Assembly (NCBI GenBank): GCA_028386065.3
Contig: JAKUCV010004336.1
Span: forward strand, 1 to 64,000
Length of the DNA stretch: 64,000 nucleotides
Direction: 5' to 3'
Source of the DNA: Turnera subulata
Lineage: Eukaryota; Streptophyta; Magnoliopsida; Malpighiales; Passifloraceae
Position 1 is the first letter of the stretch. Each line of letters begins with the position of its first letter. Below the pieces are notes generated by a model. The model was not told the DNA's origin and did not search any database. It was given only the letters and a program-made list of their open reading frames with translations. Position numbers and translations under genes: made by a program. Below, one piece after another: positions 22,476 to 35,800 of this stretch.

Positions 22476-23816
22476 CTTTAGATAGAATTAAACATCCCTG
22501 ACTTTATGTTGAAGTTCTTTAGGTATTCCTTTCCTCAAAACAATATAAAATTGATGCTGAACTCGTCCATGCTTCCTATTATTAATAATCATTTTTCCCG
22601 TTGATGGATTGAGACTTAATTCTGGTGGGCTTCCTACTGAGCCTAAGATTAATGATATCTTATTCACTTAGTATGCCATTATTATTTGTTAAGAGCTATA
22701 AGAAAGAAATGGGGACAAACAAGTAGTTTTATATGGTAAATATGGTAATTCATTTCCAAAGTTCGTTGCTTTGATCCAATTCAATATGCTCTCTTCTTTA
22801 TGTTGGCAAGTGTGACCCTTAATGTTAGCCAGTGTTTTTATACATTGAAAATAGTGTTGAACTTGAGGCCCTGAGTTTTCCACAACTTGTGGGCTGAAAT
22901 TTTGTTCAATTTGAGTCAAAAAAACTTTTCCAACTCCAGTAATTAGCGGACTTCTGTTTGTTATTTTTTGTCAATCAGACAAATTTTGGTCAGTTTATAC
23001 AAAATTGAAGAAGATTGGACTACTAGATAGCTCACACAAATCACACAATGCCAGGCGTCCTACACGAAGGGGAGGAAAAAAAACAATTTCATTCAGTATA
23101 ACAATTCTATACAAATATGATAAGTAGTTTTCTTTTTTAGATAAGTAGTTAATAGAGTGCCAAAAGAACTGGATTATGCAATCAAAGCCGGGGAAAGCGA
23201 ATTCCTATTGACTTTCTAATTTTGGAAGATGCTTAAGCTGGAATTGAACAAAGTTACAACAGTTCTCCCCAGGCTATAAGAAGTGCAAGTCAATGGCTTC
23301 TATCAAAAAATTTTCCTACTTAACGCTGCTTCAGTTGAAGCTAACTTTAACCTCTTCTTTCTTAGCGAATCACCTCATGACACTGGTTTCCAACAGACTC
23401 CCTTCCTTTGCACGCAACCATGCTTGACAGTCAGACACAAGGAAGAGAAGATGCTCGCATTTCAACTGTTGAATGATCTCTTCATTAGCAGAGAAATCAA
23501 AGTTGGTCTCATGAACCTTCTATCTAACACTGCCATCATGATTAACATTCACAGAGCACAAATACGGAAGAAATGATGCAGTAATGCCACGGATGCAAAT
23601 GCGAAACTCACGCTGGTGTTCTTCACCTCCAAAATGTGGAGCAGTTGAAAGACGGCTGTCCCTATGGCAGAGCCAATAACCTCACAAAGTCATTTAGCTC
23701 CTTATAATGAATCACCTCATATAACAATATGCAAAGCTCGCATGGTGTAAGAACAACTGAGTTTTTCATCATTCCCCCCTCATTTGCAGCTGCGAAAGCA
23801 AAATCCCCAAAACAGT
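22476..23816. other. Spacer including the 3' UTR side of the branching-enzyme gene
   Basis: No gene can be supported. The part nearest 23816 is the expected 3' UTR of the minus-strand gene. An open frame at 23283-23576 (plus) has no recognisable domain. Confidence 0.4.
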
Positions 23817-26800
23817 TCATATTCGTAGTATGCGAGTCAACTTGTAAACCTGCAGCACATAGAAAACCAAGGTGAAATCAACATAGTATGTATTGGACCA
23901 AATTGATGTACCCTAAAAGCAGATTTGCGTGAGGGGCATTTTGTTAATGATGGGTCTTTAAGTGACGAAGCTAGACCAAATTTTTTAAGGGGGAAACAAA
24001 AATGGAATGCATCCAAATTTTTCTGTAATTATACTTTTAGGATAAGAATTTATAACAAATTATCAAAGATTTTAAATGCAAATAGTTAAAAAAAAAAAAA
24101 AACTTAGGCAAACGTACATCAAGAAATAAACTATAAACTAATTAATATCATTACAAATAGTTACTAGTTAAATATAATAATATTTCATAGATTGAATGAT
24201 AATATATCATCACATATAACCTTAAGATCTCACATGGAAAACTTTGAAACTTTGGTAGGGGGAAGAGCAGCCCTGGTCGCCCCTAAACCAGCATTGGAAT
24301 TTGGAAGGGTATGACATGTACCAACTTTGTCACTATAACATGAAAAGCAGGCATCGCTTGTAGTGCAAAAGCATCTACAAAATGCAAAATCGTAGCTGAT
24401 ATTCTTTTATTTCAAAATTTATATCTGTTTTTGCGAGTATAAAGTCGTGTGGCTGCAGTTGCTATGCCTCATTACAGTGCAGATGAGCAACAAGCAACGC
24501 ATTTGGCAACGGCAGATCTTTGGGTTTGGGTGAGTGTGGCATATATATCAGGAGGACGACTTGATGATATACTTCTTCACAAGATGTTCGTGAGAGATTA
24601 AAGAACGATTGAAGGGTGTATGGAACTATAATACTGCACACGTTTTGTGTTCTAGCTCAAGTCTTCTAGCCCTCTAGGAACATAGCCAATCTCCATCCTT
24701 GAAGCTTGGCACAAGGTATGCTACAGCAAAATTGGTTGCTTCGGCTTTTAAGTTATGTAGGTGAAATTAGGGAGGAGAAAAAAAGCAACATGGAACTTTT
24801 CACAGGGACAATTCAAGGAAAGACTGACTAAAACGTTGTTTTGAACCTGTTGCAATTTTGTCCACAGCCCTAGCTCCCAGGTTCAAACTCTGCTGTTCAG
24901 TTGGGATGGAGATATACATTGAGGGTTAGGGTATTATCTCTGTTGAATATATATACACTGGTTCCTTTCTAATCGTGTTCATAGACAAGCCGTAAAGTAA
25001 ATCCTTTTTCAGGATTCTAAGAGTTTTCACTCCTAGCAAAACAGTAGACACCCACGAGTTTGAAAAAGCTGGAGTGACGAAAGCACGAGAGCTTGATTTC
25101 ATACGAATAGCATTATAATACTTGCGTAAGCAAATTACCAACCTGAGCAGTTCTACTAGGCAAGGGCACTTGTAAGCAGTTCTTGAGGCCATCAACACTG
25201 TGAATATGGAGATCCAAATACCAGGGTAAAGGGTGAAAACAAGCAACATTATGCAGAAAAATTATTTTTGATCTGGACAAAAAGATTAAAAAAAAAACAC
25301 AATTAACTACCGTTTGCTGATAGTTCTTTGAAGATATTGCTCGGCCTTTATAAGCCCTCTACCAGCATACTTCTCCTCGTCAGTATTCAGGATGATCTAT
25401 GCCATCACAAAACGCATTAGTTGAACTAAGTAGGTCCAGAAGAATGATAGTTGACAAAATGAAAGTTGTTCACTATTTTTATGACCTGTAGTCCCATACA
25501 ACAAATTAAAAACTCTGCAGCATTAAAATAAATGAAATAAAAGAAGCAGATGATATCACTACATACTTGATACTCCCCAGCTTCTTCCACACCAATACTG
25601 TATCTTTCATATCCATTGCTTGGATGAAAATTGAATACAAATAGTAAAGGACCCCTTATATAAGAGATTACCTGTAAACCAGAAACAACATGCTCTGCGT
25701 CATACTAATTATCATGTCTCAAAAATTGTAGTGCCAATGCACCAGAAACTAATATAGGAGACCTGATTTACAAAAACAGCTTTGCAGTGTGTTTTTCATT
25801 CATAAATACAGCCTACTGAATGAAAGATGCAAGAATATGTCTTGGACAGACCTGTCAACTTATCTAGTACAAAGGCAGAGCAGACACTGATGTGCAAGAA
25901 GTAACCAATGGAAAGAGAACGTAATCCCTTACCATGGTAGCATCATTCACATGATGGATATTGGGCAAGCGTCTTGAGAGCACCCTTTGATTTTGATCCA
26001 ATTTCATCAGGTCCTGCAGGGAAAGAAAACATCATGCAACTCCTAAACTAATGGGTATTGTTTTCTTCAATGTAATGTAATTCCAGATACACTGATGAAA
26101 ACAAATTTAGATCTTTAACTATTAAGAAACTCATAGTCTGCATGTTTCAAGATATTACCAAAGGCATCAAGAGAGGGAACAGAAGAGAGTGGGAAAAAAG
26201 AGTGTACATGTTTATATGGACACTAGGTTCAAAGTATCAAAGCCAGCACCTTATCGAAGGAGAATAAACTACGATGCAAGTCTCCTTTTTCTAGAAGATC
26301 CCAACTGCGTGTCGCAAGTGAATATGAGAAGTTGTTGCTTGGCATTGGAAACTCAACCCTCTAAAGCAAGAGAAATTTTATTAATCACATGAAATAGGAT
26401 CTATACAAGTACATTGATGGATGCACCTATCATCCAGTAAGAAAGCATAAATGAAAGAAAGAGAAACTCACTTTTGGATGTCCAAATTCATTGCCCATAA
26501 AATTTAGGTACGCACGGCCACAAATTGTGAAGGTAATCATTCTGATCATCTGGCTCAACATGAAATGATATGATCAGAAAAAAGGGGAAAACATGTGACA
26601 GATGGATTGAGACAATAAGTACAGGGTGCAACCTATTTGTTGCCTGCTAGGATTAACAGTTTTCATACATTGTTAAAAGAAAACAGAGAGTGCACATGCC
26701 ACAAGATGTGTAAGAGAATAAAATCTATCACAGAAAGGGAAAAACTTTTTAAGTGCTACATAAGACAAAGGGAATTTGTCATTATCAGAAGAAGCAAGAC

Positions 26801-29800
26801 AGAGGAATCAGTTTGCATTTTTAAGAATTTGTCATGTATAAGGAGGGCAATAAAGAAAAAAAATAGGGCAAGAGTTACTTTGTGCAGTGAACATCCCCTA
26901 TGCATTGGGTCATTCGAGCCAGGAACATGCTCCTTAACATCACCAAACAATACCTCGGCAAATGACTTCCCTCCTGAAATAGACTGAAATGGCATAACAC
27001 AGTGAAAGGATTCAGTTTTGCAACAAATAAAATCCAAAAAAAACAGGAGCTTATGAAAGAAAAAAGATATAGATCTGAAATTATTCTGAAGGAAGATGGT
27101 TACTTGGTTGTGATTTTCAGCATATGAGAGCATCTTCTCTGCATATTGCCTATTTCCAACTAACGTGCTAACAATCTGCAGTATCTCAATGAAGTTTAGT
27201 AAACAATGGAACTAAGAATAAGAGACGATTAAGGGTCACTAAGGTGAACAATAAAATCTTATCTCATGGCAATGTGATCTAAGATAATCTAATATGAATG
27301 GGTACAACCTTAGTCATGCTCCATTCTTGGTCTGGAACATTCTCAAGAAAAGAAGACCACATCTCTGACACTGAAACATTGACATAATAATCAAACCCTA
27401 ACCCTCCTTGCGAGGCCGGTTCACAGAGTCCAGGATAATATGTTGCCTGAAGAAGAAAACAAACAGGCCAAACAAAATATTGTGAAGAGCTAGAAATTAC
27501 AGCTGAATATTCTTTTAGATGAAAATGCTCTGCTACATGATTAACAATGAAAAGATAATCTCTAGCTAAGGTATTGGTCACATGGCAGAAAAATCGCGAA
27601 ACAAATATAAGAATGCAGCTAGAACATGAGGGATCGCCACCAAGCTTATCAAAAATGCAATTTTATATTGACATGGGAATGGTCTGGGATTACAATATCA
27701 TGGTAGCGGATTATAAACTCCCAACTTACAATATAAATGCAAGCATGAATAAGATAAATTCAATTCCATGATTTCAAATCCTTCACACATCACACAAGCT
27801 ACAAATGTAAAATGTTTTTTGTTTACTCGTTATTAAGAGGCAAAAATTGAAAATCAAAGCAAAATAAGTGAGTGTGAACCCCTAACTCATACTTCAAGCC
27901 CATTTAACCAAAGGACAAGGCCATGGAATCAAAGTTTAAAAACCCAATCCCATGAAGCAACAAACAAAGTCACTAAAAGTCTGACCAAGCATTGTGAATC
28001 CTTGTCAAAATCCTAACATGTAACCAAACAGAATTGTGAAACTCCCATATATCTGCTCCAAAATCAAATCCTCGGTTCAGTTTATTTCACAACTTAAGAA
28101 CAAAAGTGTTGTGACTTCATGAGTAAACTGCTAACATTGGTCACTATACGATACTGTATAATAGATAATAAACAGTACTACATCTTACCATACATAAAAG
28201 TTCATTTCGAACCCTGTTCTTATTCATAACTATATTAAGCTCGTGTGAAAATATGTTATGGAATTGCAGTTATTAGATGCAGCAGGGGTAGCATGAAGCT
28301 AAATTCATAAAGTTAGGGACCAAGAAAAACAGTTGCATATGTCATGAGCATATATCGAAGGAAACAGGTACTTTCACATGAGAAAAAGTAAAGTGCATAA
28401 ACCACAATATCTTACATCTTCGGCAATAGTAATTATTTTTGGATGAAGAGCATGCAGTAGCTCATTTGCAAGAATAAGATATAACAATGCATCCCTGTCA
28501 ACATATTGGTTGCAGTACCTGCAATGAGAGAGACAAATCTCTAAGTAGTCTTTACAAGCGACATTTATATGCAGAAGTATGCTCAAGCAAAACAAATATC
28601 TTTACCAAAAGTCCAAAACCCTTCTTCGGAAAGCTTTTGTGAAAGGTCTTTGAGTAACATCAGTACTTAGTACCTCTTTTATTTCTAGAGAAATTCCAAC
28701 GTCCAGAAGCCTTTTGTTATTGTTTCTCACTACATGAGAATGTGAATAATGTTGCTTGCTCACAAGAAGCAATAAAGGAAATTGGGTTGACAAAACAATA
28801 CAGGCTTTCAATACAATGACACACATTTTCAGATAAGGGAACCAGGGGACTAGAGTCATGTCTAGAAAAGCAGAAATGCTCACTTAAGCCCAAGAAGCAA
28901 TGAGAACCCGCAAAGTACTGAAATTAAGACTGGAAATAGAAACATAACAAAATTACAGATCCTTACTCTTCAAAATCACCCGTGAAAGAAGCAAAGCCAT
29001 TGTGTTTGTAGATCATTGATGACAGTGAATGAAATTGGAAACCATCTATTTGATACTCCTCAACCCACCTGCTCAAGGATTGTCGCATAAGCAATAGCAA
29101 GAATATACACCAAAGGGAGACAAACAGAGACAAACCCTATATGTCCATTCACTTGCCAAAGTGACAAAGACTCGGAAGTACTAAAATGTACGAACATTAC
29201 TATTGGAAGACTGCAAATTTTTTGCACTTCAGTTTACCAGTTCAGATTCGAAAGTAGAAAATGAAGCACCTCACGGTCACCATATTTAAACATTCTGGTA
29301 CCCCAATACTTGTGGTGGCCTCTTCTACCTACAAAGACAGAAAAGGTACCCCAAAAATGAAGAAGATACAGAGAGTAGGTTTGCATTACCATCCCACAAC
29401 TGTTTAACAGTTCCATTAAACTATTATATCATAGAAGACATTAATCAACAAGCGCAATCGAATTCAAGCCTCAGAAGACAAGACTGTAGAAAAACAGGCA
29501 TACAAAATGCATCATAATAAAAAGAAAATGAAACACACAAAATGAGCAAACAACAGAATGCTCAAACTCAGACCTGGAGTGGGACAAATATATAATACTA
29601 CTAAGATAGATACATAACTTGAAGCAGTAATAAACACTGATTAACCACCTCTCCATGACCTTAGTATCCAAAAGCTGAATCAAGCATACAGAGGTTCCCT
29701 TGGTTATTGTGCTTTTCAGGAGTCCTAACACTATCTCCAACACAGAAAAACATGCTGAGACAATTTTTCTTTGCACACAAATGTTTTGAGTTAAGCGATT

Positions 29801-32800
29801 TTTCTATTAAAAAAAAGTAGAGAAGACGTCAACACTCATATATTGTGGCAAAGTAGACACATCACACAGAGAGAAGACTCTAACAGTATAATGTAGGCCA
29901 ACCTGACATAGTAAACTACATGTAAGTCTCTGACCACATCACGGCATCCTAGCTTTAGCCAAGAGAAAATAGTTAGCTGGCATTTATTGTGCTTCAGCAT
30001 TTAGGCTGGAGCCATCATATATTAAAATTAGAATGCTGTATACCACAGCAAGCCAGCCTTTAAGTAGCAAAAATCTTGAGAGTTTCTCTCTCTCTCTCTC
30101 TCTCTGAACAGCAGAGACTACATATTGATACATTCAGCGTGCGACATTATGGCAAGTAAAAACAAGATTTATGCAATAATATCATGAAGCTAGGATGCAA
30201 ATAAGAAATCAGATACGAAACTCTGTTCAGTCTGACCACGAATACTGTCAAAAAAATTTACCAGTGTGAAAGTAGCAATCGTTTGATCCATCAAAGAGTG
30301 AAAGTCCAACCATCTCATCTGCAGCTGAGTAGGAATGGACAATTTCCAAGAAAACGAGCATTCCGAGTCCTATAAAACGAGATCAATCAGGACTCCATAA
30401 AATGCATTAAGAGAAGAACTGGCAAGCTTTATGTATGGGAAGAAAGACAACAGAAACATGCTCAAGCACTTGAGTTGAATGTCATAATATTAAGACTACT
30501 ATCTAATGTCCACGATCAAGACTAAAAAGCTGATGTTTCAGAAATTAGAGATCTAATTGCAAAAATCTTAGTCCCACCTCTGTCTTATAGTTTGAGAGAT
30601 GGAAGCAAAGACTGACTACTATATTTTCCCAAATGCACACAAAATGCCACATCATCTTTTGCCCAGTTAATGTATCATAAAATTGGCACAGCAATCATAT
30701 AAACTATAAAGCCAAGTGAAACCAATCGTGAACTTGGTAAATTGAATGACCAGAAGCAGATGGAGAATCATTACCATGTGCTACATCAACCAAACGTTTG
30801 AAGTCGTCAGGGGTGCCATATCTGGAGCTTACAGCAAAAAAATTAGTGACCTGCAATGCCATATGGATCTTTGCTCACTTGCATAGAATAACAAATTGCA
30901 TCAAATATTATTGAAACTCTGATAAGTACGTGCAAATGCCTCTGCAGAATGATGTCTAGATAAGATACAATAGATGCCCCTACTGTAATGTATTCCAACA
31001 CACTATACACCAGTATTGCAACAGAGTTAACATTAGCAATTATTATCTTATAGTAGTTAGAACTTGACATTCCAAAACAACAATTTTATTGTACTTTGGT
31101 AGTCTATCTGAAATTGGTCATCTATATCTGTGTACACATATATATACCCGATTCAGCAAATTCTACTAAACGAAAAAGTGAGATGCATCAATGAGGCAAT
31201 CTGTAATTCTTGCCAAGTGTGTGGATGCTTTACTGAAGTTAAGAAAGATTAAATCAGAGCATTTAGTATATATTGGCAGTGAAGAAGACACAATTCTTAT
31301 TCGGCTCTTTTACTCAAATATGGGGTTTAATTGTCAAAGCCCAGGACGAGTTGTTAAACTGATAAGAATAATGAGGATTGCTCCTAATGAAGAGCTACAG
31401 TTGGCTTCCAAGGATGGCTATGCCTTTCCAGTTCACCTAGAATGCTTTAAGCCAATGGAGGGAAGAAAAATCAAGGAATAGTAATCCAATATCCAGGACC
31501 AACAATTAATCTGAAAAATGTCTTTCTGCTTGTCACTCTCATGACAGATTACGGGTTTCTGTGGTTCAGGAATCATAAATTGATCAAGGCACTAATGTCA
31601 AATGACAAATGGAAAGTGGTGAGGATGTTTGACTCACTCTATAACCAACAGTGAAATAATCTTTGTGCTCAATGATTCCAACCAACTGGATTGCATTATA
31701 ACCAGCTTTCTTCACATGAGGAAGAACCTGCCATGTTTTGAGATACTTTAAACAGAATAAAGTTGGTTACAACAATTGTATCACTATTATCAGTATGGCC
31801 ATACCAATGGACTTACCTTCACTGTGAAATCACCAAAAGAAGCTATTTTTGCCTCTGAGCTACTGATTCCAACATGGCACTCATATATGCGCAAAGATTT
31901 TGGCACTTCGGGACTTGAGTTCTTCCATTTATAAGCACATTCGGGGGGTGGTTCCCAGTGGATGGCAAAAGGCTGCTCTCCATCCGGGTCTGAAGATTAT
32001 AGATAATGTCAATATAAATCCAAGTTAAAATACATAAAAAAGTAAAACACACTTATTATAAATCAGAAGAGAAATCATGAAAGGATGAGGAGCAGGCAAA
32101 GGACTAGGATTTCAAACATGATAATTCATCCATACTGATGATTTCTTGATAAGCTAAGCACTGGCAATGCAGAGAAATCCACATCTGGAAGCAAAAGGTG
32201 ATTCTTCTTTTGACAATAGTGTCTTGATGCACGGACAATGTTGTTTTTATGTAATGATCAATTTCATTTTTAGCTTGAAATGCAAACGACAACAAGAAAA
32301 GGTGTAATTCCAACAATATTTATTATGTATTGGATTCAATTTCAACCTGGAAGAAAAGGGGGAAAAAGCAATACCCTTCCTGTTAACTTGTTAATTATAT
32401 ATACAATACCTCACATTACAGTAAGAATTATGCATAAAAATTGTTCATTTTTGTTAGTTCTTTGCATACCTCAATATTCAGGACTAACACCAAAGTAATA
32501 TACAGAGAACCGAGGAAAATAAGGAGCAAGATACTTTTGAATGCAGTCTGCAATGCAAACTGCCCTGGTAGATACTTATTTTTTCAACTCATGCATGGAG
32601 CTCATTATTTCCATGCTTTTTTTCTTCAAAATTTTAATACTTTGTCAGATCCCATTTCTTCTCCTACTGTCAAATCATGCCAGCAAAGGGGACAAAAATA
32701 AACAAGGAAAAATGACTGAGAAAGGAATGTACTGCCAGTGATCTAATGGAAGGAAATAGGAGAGGGTTAGAGTGTTATAGCTTAGAGTATACGCTAATTG

Positions 32801-35800
32801 CAGGTGGCCATCAAACTAGGGAAAACAATTGTTAAGGGACACAAAGTAACCATAGTTTTGGGAAAACTACAATCGTATAGGCCAGGTGGTAAGCACCAAA
32901 CAAGAGAAGAAATGTTGGATCAGAAGATCAGATGATTAAGAGGGTCTATGTTAAGACAGGCAGTCATGATGAGAGTCCGATGTGGATGGGCTACAGATAG
33001 TTTAAGTTTCATTTAGGCACGAACAGTTGAAGATTTCGTCATCAACAACAATTAGAGTTGTTCAGCATATAATTTTTTCTTTCGTGAAACAACAAGCAGT
33101 TCCAGGATTTCTGAGGGTTGGCATGCAAATGCTAGGAGAAGGTGAAAGCTCAAATAGATGTAATTGTTTCATCTTATGCCATCTGTTTCCACACAGTAAT
33201 TAATCCAAACAGTGTATTCACATGGTGTCAATCAACAACTTGAAGTGAAATGCAAAGGAATGGCCATGGCAGGATTTGATGATAAACAAATAGAACATAG
33301 AAGGTTGGAGAATAACTTATCCTCATCAATTCAAAAGAAAACAATAAACTCGAGTTTTATTGCTCCTTAGTAAAATATTCTTCCACAAAAAATAGAAACA
33401 AAAATATTAGAGGCAGAAAATGAGCAAACGGGACTACCTGGTTGAACGTAAGTAGCCCATGCAGGAACTCGTTCCAGTGGCCCATTAGGAGTGTTAAAAT
33501 AGACTCTATATTTGCTACCATGAGGGACGGCAGGCATATACTTTTTCAACCATGCTTTCCTTCCCTTGCGTGTCTCCAACCAATATTCTATGGGAGGCTT
33601 CTTACCACGAATTTTCTCTTGCCATACAGGGTCAGTTATAATATTATACACATCATACTCTTTTCCTTGGTCAATCACATGGCATGGAGGTAAGTTACTT
33701 GGTGGATCATCTTTATGCTGTTCTTTCCATTCCTTGAATCTCGTTTCTGCATCTTTCAATGGTATTTCTTCCAATTCTTCTACTGTTTGTGGTGAATTAG
33801 GACCAAAAAATTGTTCATATAACTTTGCTGGGACTTCAAAACGGTGGTTCACAAAGGTATCTTCCCCAGGTTCCCAGTACTCGTCGTTTGCTTTCTGGAA
33901 AATTTCTTCAATGCTAACACCATTGTCACCTTTATCATAGTCATCAACATAATTGTACCGCTGAAAATAAAGTTCGTCTGGTGTTTCTCCATCCTTCAGT
34001 TTATCTTCAAGAACAATAAACCAGTATCCAAAATCATCGTGGCCCAAACGCCCCTCTCTAGCAGGATTTTCAGCTGGTGACCACCCATTAAAGTCGCCAA
34101 TTAATGCACAGAAACGAGCACCTGCATTCAATAAAGACCTTAAGTTGTCATGATACACAGAAGTATTAGAAGTGAAAGAAGCCTTTAGATAAAAAATGAG
34201 TTATAAATTATTCATAAGATGCAAATTTTATGCAACTTGAGTTAGATAATAGGATCCATTGGCAGGATCTAACCTACCACTTCAAGTAGGTTTCTTACTT
34301 GAAGAACTCCATAAGTTTCTTCCAATGCAACCCACAAGTTTCTTCGCAGTCATACAAGTCTGCTGAAGGAATTCTTTCCTCTGTTAGCAAATTTCTTATT
34401 ATTCATTCTAGTATATCGACTATCCCTTGATCCTTTTCGCAAGACTTTTATCTTGGTGACTTAACTGGGTTTTTGACTCAGAGAATCCATAAATTTTTTC
34501 GGAAGAGGATTGTACTGGCAAATCAAAAACTTTGCAAGGGTGACCCCTCGCCAGTTAGTTGAAATCTTCTGACAGTAGTTCTTAGCTCCATCTCTTAGTT
34601 CTTTTTATTGGTAAGCTAAAAAAATGGAGACTTCAGTAATGCTGTTCAGCGTAGGCAAGAGACAACCCAACAGTTTCTCTAGTCCTCTCAAAAGTGAAGC
34701 AGAAAACTGGACTGAAAGATAATGGAGAATAAATAATCCGTGGTCTAGTTAAGAAGTTCAGATCCAACAGAATATGCAATCAGTCCCAAAATTAGGAGCA
34801 AATGCAACAAACTTTGGAATGAGAATCAAGCAACAATGAGAAACATATACAAAGTCTGATCAAACTATAGCAGAAAGAAGCAGGCAGACAAGATATTGGG
34901 ATGTCAACCAAAGAATTATCCAGTTTTTTTTCCTGAAAATGAAGTAGGAAACAAGGATAGAAAAGGTTAATGGAGGATGAAAAAGGTACAAACAAGGATA
35001 AAATGGTTAATAATGAGGTTCCCAATCAGTTCTAGTCCAGACAATGCATAAGTGATTAACTCATAATCTGTGAAAGAAATAAAGTGCATGTTTCACTAAG
35101 AGATTATAACTCGGTGTTCTCTTGGAAAACCAAAGGCCAAGAAGAGGGGGGTCTCATATTTTCCTCTCACATTGAATCTTGAAAAACATATTTCGGATTA
35201 CTATTGGAAAACATAAACGTCGCTTTGTAGTTCTCGTTGAGATTGGATTTTAACAGCACAAAGACTTACCCGCAGAATATTCCATCTATCTGACCTAGTC
35301 TTCCTTAACTTACATCAACTCTGGGTTTCAACTAGAGCTTTATAGCTCTAAAACCTCCATGTACTTCTGACCTGTTCTCTAAGAAGAAACACCCGTTCGC
35401 TTGCATAAAGTCATCAATTAAAAAAAAGAGCAGGAAGTGTTTGAATTATTATGAAGTTAGTGATAGAGTTCTGCCAAACATGAGTTCATAGTTTACATAA
35501 TTTCTGTTTATAACTGAAACATGAGATGGAATGATTATTGGTTTCCCTCTCTTCGTGAATCTTAACTACGGGATTTAAAACTGATGTTCTATTTGAAGAC
35601 TATAAAGGGCCAAGAGGAAGTGGGGTCTCACATTCGGCTCTCTCCTGGAATATCACATTCTACCACTACGATCTGATACAGTAGGAAGAGACCATGGAGC
35701 AATGCCCTCAATTACAGTAGGAAAAACCTTAATGGTTGTGCGAAGAAGATGGGAAAATCAGTAAATGCATTAGCAATAGCTGAACATGCAGATTATATTT

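Noticed and set aside
23950..24300. Possible transposon in the last branching-enzyme intron
   Set aside because: The ends (GTGACGAAGCTAGACC and GGTCGCCCCTAAACC) resemble fragments seen in plant elements, but I could not match them as inverted repeats or find a target duplication.
26637..26987. 116-codon plus-strand ORF
   Set aside because: Overlaps exon 14 of the branching-enzyme gene on the other strand. An antisense shadow.
31191..31481. 96-codon plus-strand ORF in branching-enzyme intron 6
   Set aside because: Balanced composition, but no family recognised, no promoter or splice evidence, and it lies in an intron of an expressed-type gene.
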